From: Oscheius onirici
Taxonomy: Eukaryota; Nematoda; Chromadorea; Rhabditida; Rhabditidae
Direction: 5' to 3'
Assembly: GCA_932521025.1 (NCBI GenBank)
Contig: OW051471.1
Location: forward strand, 5,518,001 to 5,582,000
Length of the DNA: 64,000 nucleotides
Position numbers and translations under genes: made by a program. Numbering within the stretch: the first letter of the stretch is position 1; each line of letters begins with the position of its first letter. Below are positions 33,801 through 44,149 of this stretch, one piece after another. The notes beneath the pieces were generated by a model, which was given only the letters and a program-made list of their open reading frames with translations, was not told where the DNA came from and did no database searches.

Positions 33801-36596
33801 GAAGAGAATTGATGAGTAAGAGAACCGTGGTGAGACAAGACGGCAGTTGGCGTAGTTGGAGTGGATTTGTCGACGGATTGGGTCACAGAAGGAGGCTTTG
33901 AAGTTGCCTGTAATTTGACATAACTCTTCGGGAACCATCCCAGCGATCCATCAGATTTCTTTCCTTTCCATTTCATGTCTTGTTGATGGACAACTTCGAT
34001 GATATCTCCTTTGGCAAAAGAGAGATCCTCGTCGTTTCGAGCCTTCCACGGGAATTGGGCCACACAGGTACAGATTATGGTGCTCGGGGCGGATGTAGAA
34101 CAAGCTTCTAAAATATATGCTTTTTGAAAAATAAGAGCAGTACTACCTTCTACAGCAGCATTGAATTTAGCGACAGATTCTTCGGGAATGCGGTCGAGTG
34201 ACGGAGAGGGCGTAACATTAGGAGGCATATTTTGGATGGGTTGAGTGGGATGAGTCGCGACTGTGGCTATGGGCTCGGCAAATGCTTCAGGAAACCATCC
34301 AATCTGAGAAAATATTGCCAATTCTTTCTGAACAAGCAAACCTTGTCTCGAATCTGACCAGCTCTCCAACCAACTTCGGCAACATGTCCTTCGAAGACCA
34401 GAATCATATCCCCGGGCTGGAAGGACAATTCATCGTCACTTCTAGCCACAAACTCAAAGATGGCCCTGTACTTTGTTGTTCCAGAAGCCGAAGACGTCGG
34501 AAGGGCGTTTCCCGCGATCCCATCTGAAATTATTAAACATGTTGTCGATAGATGTCTCACTAGTCTTATGTTCAATTTGTGGAGCAAAGGGTTCGTGACC
34601 CATGGCTGCTCGAGCCTCTTTTGCCTGTCTCTCCTGTTCTTCGGCAATACGAGAAGCAAGAGCAGCATCGACTTCGGCCAATTTGGCTCTCGCCTGAATC
34701 TGAAGCTGAGCCAGAAGAGTAGTCACTCGGCGGTATTCCTCACAGGCACCATTCAACTCTTGTTTCTTCTGGTCTGCTTCCATCTTCTTCTAAAATTTTA
34801 AAATCTGTGTTACCGAAACTGTCAAAAAAAACCTTTTGAGTGGCCTCTTTTTGTGCAGCTGCTTTTTGACGAAGCTGTTCCAACTGTCTGCGCATGGTCT
34901 CTACAGCAGCATGTGCTTGGTCACGACGTTTCTCGCTGGTCTCAATTTCAGTCTGAATTGAAGTATCTACCAAAATAGCTGATTGAAACCGACTTTTCTA
35001 GCAGAAATATCCTTGTTGGCACTTTGCAGCTGCAACAATTGATGAGCAATCTCTTGTGCTTGGACACTAAGTTCTTGGTTGACCGACTGTAACTCTCCAA
35101 TTCTCTTCATCTTTTCATCTCTCTGTCCTCTCATTCCGTCAATTTCATTCGTAATCTCCGTGATTCTATCACGAGACTTGCTTATTTCTCCGTCAGTGTC
35201 GTTATGTTTCTCGTTCAGTGCCTGTAGCTGGAATCCAAGAGTCTTTTGTCTCTGTTGTCGCTGGGCAGTCTTCTCGGCCTCTTGTTGTTTGTGTGATTGG
35301 AGATCTTTCAGACGTTGTTTCTCCATCTCGACCATTCTTTGTCGCTCATTCTCCAATCGAACAGCTTCTCTTTCAGATTCTCTCTTCCTCTCTTCTTCCA
35401 GTCGAGCCTCTTCCAACATCCTCATTCTTTCTATTTCTGCCTGTCGTTCAGCTTCTCGTCGTCTCTCCTTCTCCAAACGCTCTCTTTCCAGTTCCTCGGC
35501 AATATCTCTTTGTCTTCTGTCTTCTTCAGCTTTTCGTCTATTCTCTTCCTCTATCAAAATTTGGCGCCGTCTTTCTAGTTCAGCTTGTCCTTTGACGAAA
35601 TTATCCATCCGCTTATCTTCGAAAGTTTTCGGAACGGTGAACTTTTGCGCAGGAGGTGCGCCCGGTTCGAGTTGAGGACTGTTGTTAGCCGAACGAGAGA
35701 GTCCACACATTTGAATCAGTTCCGGGGGAGTGCTATCTGGTAAAGTGTATCCAGCCTAAACTCGGTGTGGTTACAAATGTAATGTGTATACTTTTTGCAT
35801 ATCGATCAGATACATGGCGATGTAGAACTCGTCGACACTCAGTCGACCATCCTTATTGACGTCGGAAAGCCCCCAGATGTGAGCCAGAAGAGGTGTTGGA
35901 AGACCTGATTGACCGAGGGCACTTCTACCGACTTGCCCCGAAAGAAAACCAACGCGCTGTTTGTCGAAATGGTTGAACTGCTGGCTGTATTTCAACTTGG
36001 AATTGTGCGGAATAGTCCAATTGGCAAGTTGCTTGCCAGGAGTCGATGGAGTACCGCCGGAAGGACCTAACCGAGGTTGGAGGATGTTTAAAAGAAAGTT
36101 ACCGGATACAGACATGGAACGAGCAGAAGAAGACCCGTTATTGTACGCTGGAAAAGAGGATTGGGCTGGTGGGGATCCGAAAGTGAAGCCAACATTTGAT
36201 GCCATTATTGGAGGTACAGAACTCATCATTGACTGAGAATTAGTTTGATATCTTGTCATTCTTAATTTCTACTTGTAGAATAGAAGATGGCAAAGAAAGC
36301 GGTAGAGGAGCTCCAGCCATACAGTTTCTTATCAGTTTGATGGCTATCGAGTACTCCAATCCAGTCAACATACCGTCCTTGTCCATATCCGCAAGGTTCC
36401 AGACCTTTGAAAGTCTGTTTAGTGATTGAAAGTCGAGACCAACCTGAGCAAGCAATTGAGGTGCCAGATTGCTCTTCATCAGAATTCCTCGAGCTGTGTT
36501 TCCGTCGATCCTTCCCATCTGGGGATTGAGAGCGGCGAATTGGACCATGTTGGCCTGGTGTTCGGCTGGGGAGATCTCCCAGCTAATGTTGTTCAT
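30892..36596 (-). CDS. ITSN: Intersectin, long form (EH-EH-CC-SH3x5-DH-PH-C2)
   Basis: An endocytic scaffold and Cdc42 exchange factor. In order on the minus strand: EH1 from ATG 36596 (DMDKDGMLTGLEYSIAIKLI); EH2 (DVNKDGRLSVDEFYIAMYLI); a long KERQ-type coiled coil (35.6-34.8 kb); five SH3 domains: YRAIFEFVARSDDELSF, VAQFPWKARNDEDLSF, YVAIFEFEAAENTDLSL, RVVADFNGSAANQLSL and ATALFDYTANQEDELTF; a linker with repeated YxLPP motifs; the DH domain (SLLQELLSTEERYCSDLILA, RVTRYPLILEKML); a PH domain (LHSAVLYKARSNRLLVGILF to IITIAEKEQ); and a C2 domain (IGRLLVELMSLPN to GIVVKFVAQLYESEI, stop 30894-30892). Caenorhabditis intersectin is, as I recall, the short form without DH-PH-C2, so this long form argues against a close Caenorhabditis relative. 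Confidence 0.94.
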
Positions 36597-37282
36597 TCTG
36601 AAAGAGTTTTATCGAACTGGAGGGAGAAGGAGAACGTGGTAATCCAATACAACGGGGTGACTCATCTACCGAATAAACATTAAACTAGTGAGACCCTAAC
36701 TCGTACGGTTGAATATATATTGAACAATCAAAATGCTCATTTTATACATGTCAACCAGCCGTCGTAGACGGCTGTCGCCGCCCTGGCGCCTGCGGCGCTC
36801 AGAAGTGCGAAGAATGTTGTCCAAACATTAGATTTTTCATCCCCCTAAGTTCAAAACTAACTATCTAATCCTAAGAAAAGCTAACTTGTCCTGACTTGTT
36901 CGTGGCCATGAACAAACAAACAAATAAACAGTCCACCACAGACACCACTGCACATTAGTAGTAGAGAGATGACTCACTTTTCTGATGGTAACATTTAGAA
37001 AACCATGAAATTCTGAAAAATATAAGTTTTGTCTTAAAGTGAAAGAGTTTGAGAAGGAAAATAGCATTCTAGGGACCAATCTGAAGAACTCATCGATCGG
37101 CGGCGCACACTGCGCAACCGCCGTCCAACCTCAATAAAGCCTCCGACTACGAAGTCTCCCGTGAGGGAATAAGTGGATGTTCAGTATCTTCCTGATTGAA
37201 ACAGTTCAAATTCAATAATTGGAAAATGATAAAACAATTTATTGATAACCCGTTGTTTGCACTCGAATTTCAACCGGAAGAA
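36597..37282. other. Intergenic region with a dispersed repeat piece
   Basis: No gene is seen. Positions 36755-36960 hold GC-rich, foldback-like sequence (GCCGTCGTAGACGGC) and a CGTGGCCATGAACAAACAAA...CCACAGACACC tract shared with 55400-55480 and, inverted, 17885-17950. Confidence 0.45.
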
Positions 37283-38001
37283 TCAAAGTGGTCGATTTCT
37301 TATATCCATTCCCCGTTTTGGCGAAGGTCCTGTATGAGGAGGAAACCCTGGTCTCTTGGCTCCCAATCCTCCACCGCGTCCAGCTCGTCTTGGATCTGTG
37401 GCTCCTGCTAACAACTGAACAGACACCAATAAAAGCAGATGACGAACTATCAAACCTCTCCTTCTTCTGGGGGTGATCCCTTTTTCTGTCTCTCGAGGGC
37501 AGCGAATTCCGTCTTGTACTCACTCATATTGGGTGTTTCGACATAGTTCAGAGTGAATTCTCCTATCCTGTGGATTTCCGAGGATCTGTTTGCCTGGAGG
37601 TGAAGACTACCCTATAAATATTTTTTTAAGATTTCAGGTAAACTTACACGATGAATCTGTAAGAAACCATTTCGTAACCGCAGTATATCTCCAGGCTGAA
37701 AATTTTGTGATAAACCTCTAGATTTCTCGTACCTCGAAAACTTCTATAGCATCTGGGCGTCGAATTGTCAAATTAACACAAGCACTTGGATCTCCAACTT
37801 TCAGCGTTTGCAGTTGATCTCCATTAGAAAGTCTGAACGAAGAACCTGAAATGTTGGACTGTGACTGGAGTACTCTGACGAACAACTCGTCTCAATCACA
37901 ATCATCCGGACGTTCACTCCTCGATCGTGAGTTATGGGGTTCAACTGGGCGAGAGCAAGATATTCTTCGCGATGAGGGGGGCCATGGTTTGCCCCGTGCA
38001 T
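37283..38001 (-). CDS. NABP: SOSS complex subunit B (single-stranded DNA-binding OB-fold)
   Basis: Five exons. The ATG at 38001 (MHGANHGPPHREEYLAL) leads into one OB-fold: LNPITHDRGVNVRMIVIET, SSFRLSNGDQLQTLKVGD, CVNLTIRRPD, PGDILRLRNGFLQIHRGSLH, SSEIHRIGEFTLNYVETPNM. The PGDIxRLxxG...GxLxL...RIGEF pattern is that of hSSB1/hSSB2 (NABP2/NABP1). The tail is Gly/Arg/Pro-rich (RAGRGGGLGAKRPGFPPHTG). The stop TGA is at 37285-37283. These proteins bind ssDNA at breaks with INTS3 and also associate with Integrator. Introns are about 38-45 nt with phases that agree, for example IVIET|SSSFRL in phase 1. The N-terminal 15 residues have no family counterpart and could be extended by an upstream exon. 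Confidence 0.88.
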
Positions 38002-38761
38002 TTTGTGGAGGGAAGAGACCAGATGGAGGACAACTGGTCAGTTTCTGCAGCATATTTGCCGAAATCGATTGGTGCGCGTTGAGACCCGAATCAACGCAAA
38101 GAAAACTGATGAGACAATACCGGGAGATTTGGAAAAATCGATTTACACGAGTCCTGCACGTTTCTCTTCCATATTTAGATCTCACCACGTCGTGAACAAA
38201 GTAGTGTTCAAGTAAAGAGAATTTATGCTTACTGAATTTATTACTAACAAAAACAAATCAACTGTTGAATCTATGGCAGAACCATTTGAGGCTATGCTGT
38301 AATCTGTCCGGGATGAGCATCTGGTCGATTCTTGCGCACTAGGAACCTGAAACGTTCTAATATAACACTTTACCAACCGACTTCGTCGCCTGGCGGCGTC
38401 GTACCCCACTTGGTACTCCCACAACTTTTTCAACTGCAAAAGTTAATTGTTGCCTAAATTCTCGACAGTACATTGCTTGTTATATGCGGCTTCAGAGTGC
38501 CAGACCATAGAGGGACTTTAAAACAGTGAAAAAGGGATTATTTCGAAAAAAAAAAAAAAAAAAACGGACGTGGTAGCCGGATTCCTCACAAAATTTCGAT
38601 AAAACAATTACCCTCAGATTCGCATTTTGACAGTGCAGAGGAGTTGAAAAGTTCGAAATACACTTCGGGTGACCTTAGCGTTTTAATAAGAGGATAATAG
38701 TGGGCAGACAAAACTAGGTGTGGAAACCTATATTTTGTTTTAAAAGACCTAATAATCCAAC

Positions 38762-39032
38762 TTACTTCATTTTTCGAGACATATCTTCGTTGAAAATGGC
38801 AGTCGAAGCTTCAATGGAGAGGGTTTTTCTCTGCATATACGGTTTCTGATAGAACTGCGTTCGTCGGACAATTTTCAACAAGCCTTCAGATTCCATCATT
38901 CTAGAAAATAAGGGAATTTCTCCCAGAGGAATCGATGAACAAACCTGTTTAAAAGATGAAAAGCAGAATCGACGTCATTATCTTTTACCATCACTGTTCG
39001 TGTTGCGAAACGGGGATGTGCATTCCAAATAC
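38762..39032 (-). CDS. MRPS21: Mitochondrial small-subunit ribosomal protein bS21m, 5' end missing
   Basis: Two exons give IWNAHPRFATRTVMVKDNDV, then DSAFHLLNR and MMESEGLLKIVRRTQFYQKP, then SIEASTAIFNEDMSRKMK. RTVMV...AxxxLNRxxxxEGLL...RRxxFYxKP is the S21 pattern. The first residues must come from an upstream exon: an acceptor (CCCTATTTTAG) precedes 39032, but the next sequence upstream is a LINE fragment from about 39085. The start is either an exon beyond the LINE or an in-frame ATG within RTVMV. The 3' end is ambiguous: TAA overlaps a GTAAGT donor, so the protein either stops at 38762 or splices to an exon near 38440-38360 (NCGSTKWGTTPPGDEVGW). The second option would include sequence shared with a dispersed repeat. 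Confidence 0.75.
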
Positions 39033-39084
39033 CTAAAATAGGGGGATAAATTGAGGATACTTCCGCCGAGACTATCTGATTTGA

Positions 39085-40925
39085 CAGTTAGACTGATGAG
39101 AAGACGGGAGGAGCTAAGACGTCTCTTCGGGACCGTTTGGAATACTCCATGTTATGCCACATAACCAGACAATCAATGGAAGACGACTTACGCACCAGGA
39201 GGGTAAACATGGTCAATGACATACTAAGCCGTGGACGATCATTTCGACCGTTGAAAAACGAAGTCACATGGAAGAAAACGACTACATCAGCTTCAAAATC
39301 CCTCAACAAATCCGATGAGCAGTGGCACTGATGAACTACAGTCTGTTATCAAATCTTTCTACGAAGATCTGTACGAAAGTAAGCGTCGAGTACAGCCAAT
39401 CTCCAACCGCCTACCAGATGCTAACAGATTTCCAATGCTACTCAAAAGCGAAATCCGTGAGGCCATGAGAAAAACAAAGGAAGGAACGAGTCCCGGAGCT
39501 GACAAAGTCTGGTTCAAAACACTAAAAGCCGGTGGTGAACAAGTGGTGAAATTCTTAACTGATCTGTTCAATAACTGCATCGAAACAGGACAAGTCCCAC
39601 ACACGCTACCACTAGGAAGAATAGTGCTATTGCCAAAGAAGGGAGATTGGACAAATCTGGGTAACTGGAGATCAATAACGTTGTTGTCTGTCTTCTACAA
39701 GTTCCTTGCACTGGTACTGCTGAAACGCGTCGATGTCCTGCTGCAATTCGATCAAGACCCAGAGCAAACAGGATTCAAAAAGGGATGCTCAACAGTCAAC
39801 CACATTTTCGTGATGCGGCAGCTTATTGAAAAGTCCCAGGAATACAACGCTACTGGATTCTATGCAGTTTTTGTCGACTACGAGAAGGCTTTCAACTCTA
39901 TTGAAAGAGAAGCAGTATGGAATGCTCTGAAAAAACGCGGATTAGACAGCGAAATTCTAGAGCTGCTAAAGTATCTCTACGAACACAGCGACACGGAAGT
40001 TGCCATCAACGAAGGAAAAGTACAGATTGATCAAAAAAGAGGCGTACGGCAAGGCTGCCCTTTGTCTCCTCAGTTTTTTAATGCCGTCCTCGAGGATGTT
40101 CTAAGGAATCTGGATTGGAATGATAAAGGCCTAGCGATCAATGAGAAATTCTTATCGTATCTGTATTAGGCAGATGATATAATTCTCCTTGGCAGAACAG
40201 CGGCCGAAGTGGAAGAAATGCTGGCTAGTCTGGATCAACAAGGAAAACGCGTTGGATTGAAAATTAACAGACGGAAAATGGCATGGTTGACAACATACAC
40301 AACAGTGCGCCATACAATTTCGCTGCAAGGCCCCTTGTTGGAACGAGTCGGTCAGTTCGTTTATCTTGGATCACTGCTGTCTGCAAACGGTGACATGAAA
40401 AAGTAGTTACAACGAAGAGTCAAATTGGCGTGATGTTCATTCTATGATATGGACATTTACTACTCAAGGATAACACCACTGCCCATGAAGAAGAAACTTT
40501 TCGAGATGAAAGTTCTGCCGGTGCTCCTCTATGGTCTGGAAGCTGCAGGTTTGACAAAGTCAGAGGAAAAGTTGTTAGCTGTCACCCAGCGTCGAATGGA
40601 AAGAAAAATGCTTCGACTATGCCTTCTGGATCGTGTTACAAACGAAGAAATTCGCAGACTAACAAATATCAAGGACGCCGTACTTGAATACAAGTCGAAA
40701 GTGTTTGACTGGGCTTGGAAAGTTGCCAACAGCTCAAACAGCAGTTGGGCAAAAATGGTAGAGGAATGGACGCCGAGTCGGAGAAGAGCAACGGGACGGC
40801 CTCCGCACAGATGGAGGAACCTGCTGGTTTCGAAATATGGTGCTACTTTCTCATCTATAGCAAGAGCGAGCGAACGGTCGGCTTTCAAGCAGATGATGGA
40901 TCGATGAAGAATCCTCGAGTAACAA
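39085..40925 (+). mobile_element. Decayed RTE-like non-LTR retrotransposon (reverse transcriptase part)
   Basis: The reverse transcriptase runs from the thumb-proximal N-side (KTKEGTSPGADKVWFKTLK), through GNWRSITLLSVFYKFLALVL, FVDYEKAFNSIEREAVW, GVRQGCPLSPQFFNAVLED and an ADDIILLG catalytic box, to the typical C-terminal zone (RKMLRLCLLDRVTNEEIR, RATGRPPHRWRN). The frame stays open for 284 codons at 39315-40169, but a TAG stands just before ADD and two more stops near 40405-40432 break it. The endonuclease is absent, so the copy is 5'-truncated and inactive. Confidence 0.88.
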
Positions 40926-41336
40926 ATTAGATGACCTACTTTTCCTACAGATTATTTTCTGAGATAGGATCCCAAAGATTAAAGATGTTCAACATAACGG
41001 AGTGATGCTGCCGCCACCACTATGCAAAGAGATGAAAACCTTACCTTGGAAAAGTTTCACGGCAAACGGCTGGGTCAATGTCCCTCTCCATTTCCTGACC
41101 ATCGTGGGATCTGGATTTTTATCAATTGTAACAGTAAGCATGGGGAAAAACTGGGAAAAAGAACCAGAAAAAATGACGAGAAGCGAAACGAAAGGCGTTG
41201 CACAAAAAACTGCAAAATACGCAATTGCGACTATTGCAACGTTTTGTTTATGTTCCGTTAAATATGCATATTTCGTTCCGTTATTGTTCCTTTTTTGTTT
41301 TTCCTTCACTAAAATTTGATCTTCAGCAAAGTGAAA

Positions 41337-42782
41337 ATGAGCAACGAGACAGTCCAAAACGAGTACATGGACGAAGAACTACCTGTTCTCCCATTTTCAG
41401 CGTATAATCTCAATGAGTAAATTCTCATTTTCCTGTTATATTAGCAGCTTTCAGTCTTTCAATAGTGACGGGACTTGACAACGCCGCAAAAGTCATAAAT
41501 GAAGAATTCGGAGTGGATTTCTGCAATATGGTTGCTAAACTGTGTTGGGAAATAGCGTCACTTTACGGCTTTCTGGGAGAGCGTGTAAACACGATTCAAG
41601 AAAAGGCGGAAATTCAAAGTTTCCTTTTCGATTTGAGTGCATTCCTCGGAGAGTTAGGTAACTACTATTTGTTTTTGTGTACTTTATCAGAGTGTCCTCA
41701 CGAATCTATCACATGTGGTCCTCTCGAAGACAGATTTCTAAGTCGGACTCGTCGATCTTGCTTGTTCAGTTATATTATTAGCGAGATCAGAACTGCTCGT
41801 CTATATGCATCTAAGCAACTTCGTAATAACGAAAAGGTGCCTACCAAAACAAACACAACTCATCGTAATTTTAGAGCAGTCGTACATCAACTCTTCCCGT
41901 CGTCGTGTCTTCAGCACTGAAAACTTTAAATGTTCCTAATCGAAATACTAAACTGATTAGCGCAGTAGATGTTCTGAAAAACGAGGTATTTTCGTTTTTT
42001 GTGTGTTTTTTACACATTTCAGACTGAAAAGGCAGTGCAGTCGTTGTCAAAACCACCCAAGCCACTGTTCCAACCACAATCTATGAAAACTGAAACATGG
42101 AATCATATCGAAAAAGTGACTCGAAGTTTGGCACAGGACTGTCGTTCCCGTCATCTCATCCTTCTCAAAAGAATGGATGTTACTGTTAACTCATTCTTAT
42201 GATTGGTTCCTTCCTTTTCCTCCAAACTGATATCTACAGGTCCGACCGTGTAAGGAAACAAGAAGAAAAAATTCGAAAGCTTTATACTGAACAACGAGAA
42301 AAACTTGTTGAAATCATCGCTCCCGGAATATCACATCTGCTTTCGGCAACCGACCTTCTCCGTATCGAGCCCGCTAGCAGTACCAGAAGAAGGTTTGTTT
42401 GATTTTACGGAATCTTTAAAGCCAACGGTTTACAGACTACATACACGAAGCAAAGTGAAGCCGGTAGCGCTGGAAGGAGCTCCGACTGATCGCGGAGGAA
42501 GAACTGATGACATTCACGGATTCAAAAACGAGACCTATTCGCAACAACGCTATCAAGCCCACAGCAGAGGTGAACGAGGCCATCGTGGACATAACCGTCA
42601 CCGCGGAGACGGGGGACATGGTCAGGATGTCAGCCAAGAGCAGAAAGTATATTTTTTCCTAGGAAAAATGTCCGAATTTGTAGGTTCGCGAGGAGTATAT
42701 CGAAAGAAACCGAGGAAGTCAGGGTCGTGGTGGAAGACATCAGGGTGGTCGAAGGGGAAATTATCGTTTCGATAATTACTGA
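41337..42782 (+). CDS. FAM98: FAM98 family protein with an apparent 1-nt frameshift
   Basis: Exons: 41337-41419ish (MSNETVQNEYMDEELPVLPF), then LSIVTGLDNAAKVINEEFGV, ELECPHESITCGPLEDRFLS, a linker, TETWNHIEKVTRSLAQDCRS to LLKRMDVTVNSF, SDRVRKQEEKIRKLY to SSTRRR, LHTRSKVKPVALEGAPTDRG to EQK, and a Gly/Arg tail (NRGSQGRGGRHQGGRRGNYR) ending at TGA 42780-42782. The order and the PTDRGGRxxxI motif match FAM98A/B, which join the DDX1-RTCB tRNA-ligase complex and are PRMT1-linked RNA-binding proteins. At 42190-42206 the frame breaks: TCATTCTTATGATTG gives a TGA, while removing one T gives FYDW|SDR in phase with the next exon and the family's SFxWSDR motif. This is a sequencing error, a polymorphism or a damaging mutation. 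Confidence 0.83.
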
Positions 42783-43151
42783 GTAGTAATATAACTTATG
42801 TGCAGATTCTTTCTTTATTGTTTGCGGGTTAGATGAATTCTTTTTTGTTCTTTAAAAGTTTGTTATCAGTTGTCAGTTCAAGAAATACCGAAATCAGTCG
42901 TTGACATGCCGATTGCAAGGTAAACCAGTCGTTGTTGGTAGTTTCTTATCACCTGAGTGTACTAATCTTCTCCTCAGCGACCTTTGATTTGGCTAACTCT
43001 AACGCGTAATTGTGTTACAATTCGTGGATCAGAAATCGATTATTACTCCAGTTTACAATGTTCACGTGTGAGATCCAGCCGCGTGTTTATCAGCAAACCC
43101 TTTTGTTTGATTCTCTCTTTCTTATTATCTTTTCAAACTTTTTTAAAGGGA
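42783..43151. other. Short intergenic region before TMEM65
   Basis: I see no gene in these 369 nt. A GGGAATG context with a TTTTTAAAG acceptor-like run precedes the TMEM65 ATG, so the start may lie in a spliced or trans-spliced exon. Confidence 0.4.
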
Positions 43152-43939
43152 ATGAAGCCGCTGGTCCGGCTGACCCAACTATCGAGATACAGCGAGACAG
43201 CTGCTCGTTGGCAACAAAGAAGGCCATCAACGACGGGAGCGATCAAACATTTAGACAAATTGATCATCGAAGGACCAGATGATGCTATGGAAGTTAGAAA
43301 TTTGCATACATCGTAGAAACGAAAGTTTAGATTGCTGCGAGACTGTCCCAGGCTGAACAAGTTCTCCTTCGAAAAGCTCTTGACAAAGTGGCTTTACAGC
43401 AGAAAACGGTTAATTTTTGCTATTGACTTTTACATATTTGAACTTTAGGAATTTGTTGGAATTTCAAAAGAGCAGGCGAGGACTTTATTCCTCGTAAATT
43501 GTCTTCCTTTTGTTGGATTCGGCTTCCTCGATAACATGATAATGATTGTAGCAGGAGAATATATCGATGAAGTATCTTTTTTTCGAATTTTCTAAATATC
43601 CCTCTTTTAGCAACTAGGGACGATTCTTTGTCTTTCCACAATGGCCGCAGCCGCCCTCGGAAATCTCATTTCAGACTGTGCCGGAGTCGGACTAGCCCAT
43701 TACGTGGAAATATTGGTTCACAAAGCAGGGATAAAGCATCCTGTATTGACTCTGGAACAACTCGAAAGTCGAAAAGTAAGCTTTCAGCCTTTTTTCGTAT
43801 AGTATGCGGTTGTTTTCCGGCTCGAATAACGACAAATGCCGCTCGAGCTATTGGCTTGTCAATTGGATGTTTGATAGGAATGTTCCCCCTTCTTTTCTAC
43901 AAAAAAGAAGAGAAGAACACGAAGGAGACGAAGTCATAG
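43152..43939 (+). CDS. TMEM65: TMEM65 mitochondrial inner-membrane protein
   Basis: Five exons. The N-terminal presequence-like part (MKPLVRLTQLSRYSETAARW) is followed by IAARLSQAEQVLLRKALDKV, then NCLPFVGFGFLDNMIMIVAG, LGTILCLSTMAAAALGNLIS with DCAGVGLAHYVE, and SIGCLIGMFPLLFYKKEE. The tail ends KNTKETKS (stop 43937-43939). The VPFxGFGFLDNxIMIxAG and STMAAAALGNLxSD motifs and the ETKS end identify TMEM65, which acts in mitochondrial Na+/Ca2+ exchange and was first linked to the heart's intercalated disc. The last intron is anomalous: donor GTAAGC after LESRK is strong, but the gap-free join to ARITTNAARAIG requires an acceptor ending TTTTCCG. Using the AG at about 43803 needs a weak GTCGAA donor and inserts foreign residues. 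Confidence 0.93.
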
Positions 43940-44149
43940 GTCACAAAACTTTTAGTCCGCTAGTTTTAACGACTGTATATATTGTTTTTGTTACATATTG
44001 TGCTTTTCTAGTCACTTACTCGCCATAACTGTACTACCTTTTTAGCCATAAATGCTTGACATTTAATTTCACTTGTTTGAAGAGTTTCGGTCAATTCCGT
44101 TCAAATATCATGTGAAACGAAATGCTGAAATTAGGTCGGTCTAGACTCT

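Noticed and set aside
35079..35675. Ser-rich 198-codon open frame on the plus strand
   Set aside because: It is the antisense shadow of the Glu/Arg-rich coiled coil of intersectin.
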